From a virus, in IMG/VR virus record IMGVR_UViG_3300005264_000028, positions 1 through 34,031 of that record: 34,031 nucleotides of DNA; one strand, given 5' to 3'. Below, one piece after another: positions 28,566-34,031 of this stretch (position 1 is the first letter of the stretch; each line of letters starts with the position of its first letter). The notes below the pieces were generated by a model that saw only the letters and a program-made list of their open reading frames with translations, was not told where the DNA came from and searched no databases. Position numbers and translations under genes: made by a program.

Positions 28566-28580
28566 ATACTTTTGTATATT
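28553..28580 (+). promoter_or_regulatory. Overlapping early and late promoters
   Basis: Plus strand TTGACA (28553-28558), 16 bases, TATATT (28575-28580). The late octamer TATAAATA (28561-28568) lies inside the spacer. One site could thus serve host sigma70 early and gp55 late. The TTGACA overlaps the end of the RuvC-like gene. Confidence 0.65.
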
Positions 28581-28614
28581 TGTAAATGTGAGATAAATTA
28601 AAAGGAAATAAATT

Positions 28615-29088
28615 ATGAAAACTATTAGAGAATTTGTAAGTCAAGATTTTTTATTCGAGATGGGATTTGGTAAAAAAATTATAGAGGATAAAGTTAGAAA
28701 TAGAGCTAAAAATTTTATTACTCATATAATGAGAATGATTATACTAGATTGTAGTAGTGAAGAATATAAAAAACACTTAAAAGACCCACTAATTCCATTA
28801 TCTCATGAACTAAATGATTTGTGGGTAAATAAATCTAATAACAGACTATCTAGTAAAACATATTTTAAATTATTATATACTGATTTCTTAGGAACAAACG
28901 ATCGAGTTATTAATAGAATTTATTTAAGACTAATTGAAAAATATAAAAATAATAATGTAATAATAGAGAAAGAAAATGTTAGAATTATTTTAAAGGATAT
29001 ACTAAGTAAAATATCTAATGATATGGGTTTAGATATTTTAAAAAATATGAATATTTATTTAGATGATTATACTAAGATTATAATATAG
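28615..29088 (+). CDS. Unknown protein with capsid-targeting-like leader (157 aa)
   Basis: The protein begins MKTIREFVSQDFLFE, close to the MKTxxEFI-type leader of T4 internal head proteins, and shares MKTIRE with the pseudogene at 26968. Beyond it lies a mainly helical body, with basic helices early (IIEDKVRNRAKNFITHIMR) and LKDILSKISNDMGLDILKNM near the end. It has both early and late promoter signals. Start ATG with AAAAGGAAA upstream. The gene ends in a 12-base tandem repeat that duplicates the stop codon (TAG at 29086-29088 and 29098-29100). No family recognised; packaging with the head is a hypothesis. Confidence 0.75.
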   Translation: MKTIREFVSQDFLFEMGFGKKIIEDKVRNRAKNFITHIMRMIILDCSSEEYKKHLKDPLIPLSHELNDLWVNKSNNRLSSKTYFKLLYTDFLGTNDRVINRIYLRLIEKYKNNNVIIEKENVRIILKDILSKISNDMGLDILKNMNIYLDDYTKIII

Positions 29089-29101
29089 ATTATAATATAG
29101 A

Positions 29102-29145
29102 TTTGGGATGCTAATCACTACCCAAAAACTCCTTTAATAGTGATT
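29102..29145 (+). ncRNA. Possible H-type pseudoknot RNA
   Basis: Two interlocked helices can form: TTTGGG (29102-29107) with CCCAAA (29121-29126), and AATCACTA (29113-29120) with TAGTGATT (29138-29145). The loop of the first contains the 5' arm of the second, the order of an H-type pseudoknot, with the two helices adjoining at 29120/29121 and so able to stack. It follows the stop of the 28615 gene and precedes the terminator. Confidence 0.5.
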
Positions 29146-29161
29146 GAGAATTAACTTACAA

Positions 29162-29199
29162 GAAGAAGCCTAATTATAGAAATATAATTAGGCTTCTTC
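29162..29199 (+). terminator. Strong 17-bp hairpin with GAAA loop
   Basis: A perfect 17-base inverted repeat (29162-29178 and 29183-29199, arm starting GAAGAAGCCTAATTA) closes on a GAAA tetraloop. It is the strongest hairpin seen in the window and separates the 28615 gene from the late promoter at 29218. A typical U-run is missing (GATTTGTGTT follows), so termination efficiency is uncertain; RNA 3'-end protection is another role. Confidence 0.75.
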
Positions 29200-29217
29200 G
29201 ATTTGTGTTATGTAATT

Positions 29218-29225
29218 TATAAATA
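29218..29225 (+). promoter_or_regulatory. T4-type late promoter
   Basis: Exact TATAAATA on the plus strand just after the terminator hairpin, 24 bases before the ATG of the kinase-like gene. It starts the transcript for that gene, two membrane proteins and the tail-fibre genes. Confidence 0.7.
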
Positions 29226-29249
29226 TAAGTAAATATATAAAGGTAAATT

Positions 29250-29813
29250 ATGAATTTCGAACAATTATTAGAAAAATTTAGTGAAGTAAGAAAGACAGTT
29301 GAAGATTTCTGTAAAAATAATAAAATATCTTATAATACTATTAAGTATCTTGATGGTGGTATGCAGGGTGAGATATATAGCATAAATAATAAACTAGTAG
29401 TTAAAGTATTAGATACTAATAAATTTAAAAGCGATATAAAAGCTTACAAATCTATTATGAAACATAAATATAAAACTACAAATGAAATTAATTATATTTT
29501 TGAAGATAAAAATAGAACTTTTATAATTCAGAAAAAATTAAAACAATTAAAATTACAAGATGAAGAAATATTTAGTGATATTCATTCTGTTGTAAAGAGT
29601 GAAGTAGGAGGTGATTATAATATCTTTGATTGTGATTTAGACGAGATTGAAGAGAAGTATGATAGTCATTTTGAAGAAGATGGGGATGCTCATTTTGATT
29701 TTTTAAGAGAAGCTCAAAAAGAATTAAAAAGTAAATTTAAGTTTAAAGATTGGCATAATGAAAACTATATGATGAATGGAAGTGAATTTGTAATTATAGA
29801 TGGATTAAAATAG
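29250..29813 (+). CDS. Mini kinase-like protein (187 aa)
   Basis: The protein contains a compact protein-kinase-like pattern: a glycine-rich loop YLDGGMQGEIYS (33-44), VVKVL with the ATP-binding lysine, an FIIQKKL hinge region, and at the C-terminus FKDWHNENYMM followed by FVIIDGL, resembling the catalytic HxDxxxxN and DFG segments with altered order (DWHNEN). Normal kinases need 250 or more residues; this one lacks much of the C-lobe, while residues 95-150 are acidic. It may be a small kinase, a phosphotransferase or a pseudokinase. Expressed late, first gene after the terminator. Confidence 0.65.
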   Translation: MNFEQLLEKFSEVRKTVEDFCKNNKISYNTIKYLDGGMQGEIYSINNKLVVKVLDTNKFKSDIKAYKSIMKHKYKTTNEINYIFEDKNRTFIIQKKLKQLKLQDEEIFSDIHSVVKSEVGGDYNIFDCDLDEIEEKYDSHFEEDGDAHFDFLREAQKELKSKFKFKDWHNENYMMNGSEFVIIDGLK

Positions 29814-30161
29814 ATGAATATAACAGATAGAAAAAGAATTTGTAGATTCGATAAAGAACAAATAATTAAAGATATAGTAAAAATATCAGAAAATTATGAT
29901 AGTCATAAATATGAATTAGAAACTGAATTAGATGAATATTTATATGAATATGATTTCTTCAAGTATGAAAATACTAAAAATAAATTTAATGTATATAGAT
30001 TCTCATTTTCTATATATATAATTATAATATTATTTTTAGGTTTATTTATATTACCTTTAAGGTGGATTATAACTGGTAATTATTATGTGAGTGGTAAAAG
30101 TAAGTTTGCTAAATTTATTAGTGTTTGGTATGATAGAATACAAGGTAAAAAATGTATATAA
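29814..30161 (+). CDS. Single-pass membrane protein (115 aa)
   Basis: One hydrophobic segment (about 64-82, FSIYIIIILFLGLFILPL) follows a charged N-terminal half (RFDKEQIIKDIVKISEN). The C-terminal part is basic and aromatic (KSKFAKFISVWYDRIQGKKC). It starts immediately after the kinase-like gene stop (TAGATG). A holin is possible from size and late position, but one segment and the context do not prove it. Ends overlapping the fibre gene. Confidence 0.7.
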   Translation: MNITDRKRICRFDKEQIIKDIVKISENYDSHKYELETELDEYLYEYDFFKYENTKNKFNVYRFSFSIYIIIILFLGLFILPLRWIITGNYYVSGKSKFAKFISVWYDRIQGKKCI

Positions 30162-31690
30162 TTAGAGAAAAAGAAAATAAAACCATAACACCTATTATTA
30201 TTGATAGAAAAGAAACCATTATAAAATCTTTAGATTTACCGGATGATATAATAAATGAAGAGATATTAAGCAATGATATTTTGATGTTGAAATTACACTT
30301 ATTATCTAAGATCAAAAAATCTAATACTGAATTAAGTGATAAAATATCAAAAGTTAATTCTGATATTATTGGTCGTTTAAGCATAGATAAAATCAATATT
30401 AATAATTTATTGACTAATACTAAAGAAACAATTAAAGGTCAGTTAAGTGATACTAAAACATCAGTTAGTATAAGAATAGATAATGTAGTTAAAAGTATAG
30501 ATGATTTTCAATTAAAATTTGTCGAAAGTATACATATAATTAATCAAACATTTGATGAGATACGAGAGTATAATAAAAGAAATGAAGCAGTAATAAATTA
30601 TAATAAAATTCTAACAGATAAAGAAACAAAAAGATTAGATAATATCAAGATTAATACAGAAGATTTTGATAGAAGTATGGAAAATTTAGTAAGACAAATT
30701 GGTAGTATTACTGATAGAATTGAAATAATGATAAATGAGCAGAATATTGAAATTAAAAAATATTCTGATGAAAAAGATAAAGAATTAAAGAAAGTAATAT
30801 TTACTAAAATTTGGCAGGAAATAAAAGCATTTAAAGGTGAAATTTCTCATAGCGAAAATAAGATTAAAGAGAAAATAAATCATAATAAAAAGAATATTGA
30901 AAAGAAGTTAGATGAAACAAATATTAGAGTTAAGAATTTAAAGCAAAATCAGAAAGAAGATAAAAATAAATTAAGCAATGACATAGAACAAAGTAATATT
31001 GATTTAAACAAACTTTTGACTAGCATTAAATCGAGTTTCGATAAAGATATACATAATATGTCATCTGAAACTAAAAGTCTCATAGATCGTCTTTATGATA
31101 GTATTTCTGAAAAGTACTATAGAATAGAAGATAAGTTAAAAGATTTTATAACACCAGATGATATTTCATCTTATATTCCAGTCAGTAAAGAATCTCCAAC
31201 TAAGATTATTAATATTAAAGCTAGAGATGGGATAAATGGTATTGATGGTAAAGATGGTAAAGATGGTAAAAGTATTGATGGTAAAGATGGTAAAGATGGA
31301 AGAACGCCTAAACATCAAATTGAAAGCAATTTTAATGGATTCCAATTAAGATTCGAAAATCCAGATGGAACTTGGGGTCAATGGATAGTTATTCATAGTG
31401 GTGCTGGAGGTGGAGATTCTATTAGTGGTAATGTAGGGGGATCAACTCTAATAAATGAATTTTTCACTTTATCTTCAACTGATATTACAAATAAATATAT
31501 AACTTTAGCTTATGTTCCAGATATAATGAGTTCTATTATAATGGAAATAAGTGGTGCTCCTCAACAATTATTGAATGTTGATTATGAAGTGTCTGATAGT
31601 AATAGTTATCGAATTACTTGGGAGGGTTTTGGTATGGAAAATATATTAGAGATAGGCGAAAAAATTAATATGAATTATTCAAGGGTGTAA
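30152..31690 (+). CDS. Tail fibre with long coiled coil and collagen-like repeat
   Basis: A 512-residue structural protein. Residues 1-345 are helical and highly charged, with repeats such as LSDKISKVNSD, KIKEKINHNKKNIEKKLDET and KNKLSNDIEQSN, indicating a long trimeric coiled coil. Residues about 359-385 are a collagen-like G-x-y stretch (GINGIDGKDGKDGKS and GKDGKDGRT). Then comes FQLRFENPDGTWGQWI, a module frequent after phage collagen repeats, and a strand-rich C-terminal domain. It overlaps the preceding gene by ten bases. It probably forms the fibre shaft or base for receptor binding. Confidence 0.8.
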   Translation: MYIIREKENKTITPIIIDRKETIIKSLDLPDDIINEEILSNDILMLKLHLLSKIKKSNTELSDKISKVNSDIIGRLSIDKININNLLTNTKETIKGQLSDTKTSVSIRIDNVVKSIDDFQLKFVESIHIINQTFDEIREYNKRNEAVINYNKILTDKETKRLDNIKINTEDFDRSMENLVRQIGSITDRIEIMINEQNIEIKKYSDEKDKELKKVIFTKIWQEIKAFKGEISHSENKIKEKINHNKKNIEKKLDETNIRVKNLKQNQKEDKNKLSNDIEQSNIDLNKLLTSIKSSFDKDIHNMSSETKSLIDRLYDSISEKYYRIEDKLKDFITPDDISSYIPVSKESPTKIINIKARDGINGIDGKDGKDGKSIDGKDGKDGRTPKHQIESNFNGFQLRFENPDGTWGQWIVIHSGAGGGDSISGNVGGSTLINEFFTLSSTDITNKYITLAYVPDIMSSIIMEISGAPQQLLNVDYEVSDSNSYRITWEGFGMENILEIGEKINMNYSRV

Positions 31691-31694
31691 AAAT

Positions 31695-32045
31695 ATGTTA
31701 AAAGAAATAATAAATAGTAAGTTAGTAAAATTAGGTTTTTGTCAGAATTATTGGATAACATTTCATATATATAGTGCTATGATTGGTGTTATTATAATGG
31801 GATTATTAGGACTATCTAATACTCAAATATTAGGAGTATCATTTTTAATAATGATATTATGGGAATTGGTAGAATTTAAGTACGAAATACAAAATGTAAT
31901 GCTCAAAAAGAATATAAAAGGTATAGATTGGAGTTTAACAAATTATAAATATAAAGAGAAATGGATTTACGATACTGTTGGTGATATATTAGGGGCTTTT
32001 ATATCAGTAGTTATAATGATAATATTTAAAATGGTTATAATATAG
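31695..32045 (+). CDS. Multi-pass membrane protein (116 aa)
   Basis: Three predicted membrane segments: about 24-38 (YSAMIGVIIMGLLGL), 44-59 (ILGVSFLIMILWELVEF) and 96-116 (ILGAFISVVIMIIF). The WELVEF segment and the YDTVGDILGAF motif resemble a family of small bacterial membrane proteins related to VanZ-like and YdjM-like proteins. AAGGG lies before the ATG. Its place inside a tail-fibre cluster is odd; lysis or superinfection exclusion are possible roles with no direct evidence. Confidence 0.65.
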   Translation: MLKEIINSKLVKLGFCQNYWITFHIYSAMIGVIIMGLLGLSNTQILGVSFLIMILWELVEFKYEIQNVMLKKNIKGIDWSLTNYKYKEKWIYDTVGDILGAFISVVIMIIFKMVII

Positions 32046-32468
32046 ATGTCTAAAATGAAATTAAAATGGTTGGAAGGTGGAAATAAATTAGATTTAATGT
32101 CTATGTTTAAATTCGCTTTAGAAACTTGTGAAGCAATTCCAACTAGAAATATAGATGATAGATTAGAGAGATGGGATGTTTGGGAAGATTCATCTCACTC
32201 TCTAAAGCTATTTGAACAAGTTAGAACATTTATAGATGGTAGAGTAACTAAAAAAGTAACTACAGATTTACAAACTGGATTATCTTATACGGTTGATGTT
32301 ACTTTAGTTGATGGTAAAAGTACAAAAATAGTTAGAACTTTTGGTGAAATTGTCCCTATAATTAGTGATTGGGTCGATAGTGAAGTTTGGGTCGATAGTG
32401 AAGTTTGGATATATAATATTTGGATTGATAGTGAAGCTTGGAATAATAATGAAATATGGGACGATTAA
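32046..32468 (+). CDS. Structural protein with C-terminal WxDSExW repeats
   Basis: A 140-residue protein between two fibre genes. Residues 1-105 are ordinary (FKFALETCEAIPTRNI, then GLSYTVDVTLVDGKSTKIV, strand-rich). The C-terminus from about 109 is a tandem repeat of a six- to nine-residue unit: WVDSEVW, WVDSEVW, WIDSEAW, then NNNEIWDD. Two of these are encoded by an exact 18-base duplication. It starts one base after the membrane protein stop. Probably a fibre connector or small virion protein. Confidence 0.7.
   Translation: MSKMKLKWLEGGNKLDLMSMFKFALETCEAIPTRNIDDRLERWDVWEDSSHSLKLFEQVRTFIDGRVTKKVTTDLQTGLSYTVDVTLVDGKSTKIVRTFGEIVPIISDWVDSEVWVDSEVWIYNIWIDSEAWNNNEIWDD
32371..32406 (+). repeat. 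18-bp tandem duplication in coding sequence
   Basis: Two exact, adjacent copies of GGGTCGATAGTGAAGTTT (32371-32388 and 32389-32406) code for repeated WVDSEV units; a third, diverged copy follows around 32416-32440. Perfect identity suggests a very recent duplication by slippage, and repeat number may vary between isolates. Confidence 0.9.
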
Positions 32469-33038
32469 ATGGAAAATTTAAATGGTAGTGGCGAAACACA
32501 TGGAACAATTAGAGTTAAAATAAATGATAATTTTAGTGAAGTTGTTACTGATCTTAGTAATAAAGCAGAAACCTCTGCTATATCAAATATAGATAATACA
32601 TCAGATATTAATAAACCAGTATCTACAGCTCAACAAACAGCTTTAGATTTAAAATTGGATTCTAGTGGACATATATTAACAGATGAAAACTTTACCACAA
32701 CTAAAAGTAATAAACTAGATGATTTAGGTAGAGATATTGGAATACCAATATCTGGAGTAGCTTACACTGTAGTACTATCTGATAAAGGTAAGTATATATT
32801 ATGTAATAATACAATTGAACAAATAATAACCATACCCCCAAATAGTTCTGTATCATTTGACTTAGGAACTGAAATTGAATTTGAAATGAACGGTACAGGC
32901 ACAGTTACATTTAATGAAGGTATTGGAGTCACTATAAATAGTTTTGAGAATAGTTATAGTATAGCTGGTAGGTATGGAACTGCTAGTATAAAGAAAGTTG
33001 ATAATGATATTTGGACATTAATAGGAGTATTAATATAA
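32469..33038 (+). CDS. Tail fibre protein
   Basis: The protein has 189 residues. It contains the phrase NTSDINKPVSTAQQTALDLK, a common tail-fibre motif, preceded by THGTIRVKINDNFSEVVTDL. The C-terminal half is a strand-rich head-like domain (SDKGKYILCNN, IITIPPNSSVSF, GTEIEFEMNG) like those ending many phage fibres. It begins immediately after the previous stop with no gap and ends two bases before the lectin-like gene. It is probably a distal or side fibre. Confidence 0.8.
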   Translation: MENLNGSGETHGTIRVKINDNFSEVVTDLSNKAETSAISNIDNTSDINKPVSTAQQTALDLKLDSSGHILTDENFTTTKSNKLDDLGRDIGIPISGVAYTVVLSDKGKYILCNNTIEQIITIPPNSSVSFDLGTEIEFEMNGTGTVTFNEGIGVTINSFENSYSIAGRYGTASIKKVDNDIWTLIGVLI

Positions 33039-33039
33039 T

Positions 33040-34031
33040 ATGAGAAATCATAATACAAAAAATTCTTTATTTCCATTAAAAGGTAGAGTTCAATTTCTGT
33101 CAAGAAATAGTAAATATAGAAAGAATCCCAATACAGGAGTTCATGAAATAGTAGACACACTTAATCCAGAGAGTTCAGATAGATTGCCACAGAACGGTAA
33201 GGGTTATCAGTTTGATGGAGTAGGTTATATAAAGGTTAATAATGATAACAGTTTAAATTTTGGAACAGATAGTTTTCAAATTGAAATGGATGTCATTTTT
33301 GCAGATTTTGCAAATGACTATGATTTAATACATAAAAACACTGCTACGGGGCAGACTGGCTATCTTTGTTTTTACAAGAAAAATACAGACACTTTAGAAT
33401 TTGGAGTCAGACTTGGTTCGTCAACAGCTATTTCCGTTATTGCAAACGCCTCGACTGTTTTAGGAACTGGCAAGCACACGATATTAGCAGATATAAACAG
33501 AAGTAGCGATGTAGTCTTATATGTTGATGAGGTAGAAGCTACAAGAGTTGATATAAGTAGTAGTTCAACAGTTAATATTGACAACACTAATGATCTATAT
33601 ATCGGGGTTAACAGTAATAATCTTGTAAATTATTTCACAGGTCAACTATCCAATATAATACAAAGAGACATAAATGGTAAAGTTCTTCACAAATGGAATT
33701 GCGATGAAGATGAAACAATAGATGGATATAGTTTAATAACTTATGATAGTGCTGATACTCTAACTCCTGCACACGGAACTAAGACTAATGTAACTTTATC
33801 TACATTCCATATAGAAGATATAAGATTTGCTAGCGAACAGAATAGAATAGGCTATGCAACTATTGAGTTTCTTGCAGGTATGATACCTTTGAATAGCAAT
33901 GAAGAGCCAACTTATGGGAGTGAGTTGTTAGATGTGGCTTATATAGTAATAGAAGGTGATAGCCTTTCAGAGAGTGATAAGTATCAAGCAGAATTGATAA
34001 GTTTGTACGATGATGAAGATAAAACCTTGGC
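33040..34031 (+). CDS. Tail fibre or adhesin with LamG/concanavalin-like domain, 3' end cut
   Basis: The frame is open for 330 codons to the right edge. After a short N-terminus, residues 55-205 form a jelly-roll lectin-like domain of the laminin-G type: YQFDGVGYIKVNN, SLNFGTDSFQIEMDV, the KHTILADINRSSDVVLYVDE core and NTNDLYIGVNSNN. The following part (from about 245) starts another domain. Likely binds carbohydrate on the host surface. Base composition is higher in GC than its neighbours (three sampled 60-base lines: 40, 47 and 33 percent), a sign of recent acquisition. Start ATG at 33040 with AGGAG 12 bases upstream, a rather long spacing. Confidence 0.8.
   Translation, partial: MRNHNTKNSLFPLKGRVQFLSRNSKYRKNPNTGVHEIVDTLNPESSDRLPQNGKGYQFDGVGYIKVNNDNSLNFGTDSFQIEMDVIFADFANDYDLIHKNTATGQTGYLCFYKKNTDTLEFGVRLGSSTAISVIANASTVLGTGKHTILADINRSSDVVLYVDEVEATRVDISSSSTVNIDNTNDLYIGVNSNNLVNYFTGQLSNIIQRDINGKVLHKWNCDEDETIDGYSLITYDSADTLTPAHGTKTNVTLSTFHIEDIRFASEQNRIGYATIEFLAGMIPLNSNEEPTYGSELLDVAYIVIEGDSLSESDKYQAELISLYDDEDKTL

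Noticed and set aside
30118-30396. Minus-strand hydrophobic frame opposite the fibre gene
   Set aside because: It lies fully opposite the well-supported membrane and fibre genes and has no ribosome binding site; a shadow frame.
1-34031. tRNA genes or CRISPR arrays
   Set aside because: No cloverleaf with conserved T-loop bases and no regularly spaced repeat-spacer pattern was seen on either strand.

Overview
The window is part of the genome of a tailed phage with a T4-type (myovirus) core and very AT-rich DNA. Evidence for T4 ancestry is direct: a minus-strand replication block encodes homologues of T4 gp43 (DNA polymerase), gp55 (late sigma factor), gp45 (sliding clamp), gp44 and gp62 (clamp loader) and gp32 (ssDNA-binding protein). 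The plus strand encodes a gp17-type large terminase, a gp14-type neck protein, a tail-tube-like protein and tail fibres. Strong AAGGAG-type ribosome binding sites and sigma70-like promoters point to a low-GC bacterial host that uses Shine-Dalgarno initiation. The host itself cannot be named from the sequence.

Layout. (1) 1-11079, minus strand: a GIY-YIG endonuclease gene cut by the left edge, then gp32, two unknown genes, gp62, gp44, a small membrane protein, gp45, gp55, gp43, an HD hydrolase, a nucleoside 2-deoxyribosyltransferase, ThyX and an unknown gene. (2) 11080-11217: a divergent control region with two sigma70-like promoters to the left and two late promoters to the right. (3) 11218-11646, plus strand: one late gene, possibly a small terminase. 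(4) 11653-18970, minus strand: a zinc-ribbon peptide, a B12-dependent (class II) ribonucleotide reductase interrupted by an HNH intein, dUTPase, two paralogous unknown genes, an HD protein, a Dam-type methylase and two unknown genes. (5) 19036-21074: a pair of about 55-bp direct repeats enclosing a minus-strand module (HTH protein plus two small genes). (6) 21113-24888, plus strand: the large terminase gene broken into two genes by an atypically split intein, with a free-standing EDxHD homing endonuclease gene between the halves. (7) 25158-34031, plus strand: neck protein, a type II toxin-antitoxin pair, tail-tube-like protein, a decayed pseudogene, a RuvC-like resolvase, a protein with a capsid-targeting-like leader, a structured RNA and terminator, a mini kinase-like protein, membrane proteins and a tail-fibre cluster ending in a lectin-like gene cut by the right edge.

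How it fits together. Early and middle promoters follow one pattern, TTGAC(A/T)-N16/17-TATATT. They drive the replication and nucleotide genes plus a few islands inside the late region. Late genes are preceded by the T4 late promoter octamer TATAAATA, which matches the presence of a gp55 late sigma factor and its clamp partner gp45. NrdJ, dUTPase, ThyX, the HD hydrolase and the deoxyribosyltransferase form a dNTP-supply set. Three homing systems (GIY-YIG, HNH intein, EDxHD with split intein) sit next to or inside the most conserved genes. The most unusual feature is the fractured terminase, whose ATP-binding P-loop exists only after protein trans-splicing.
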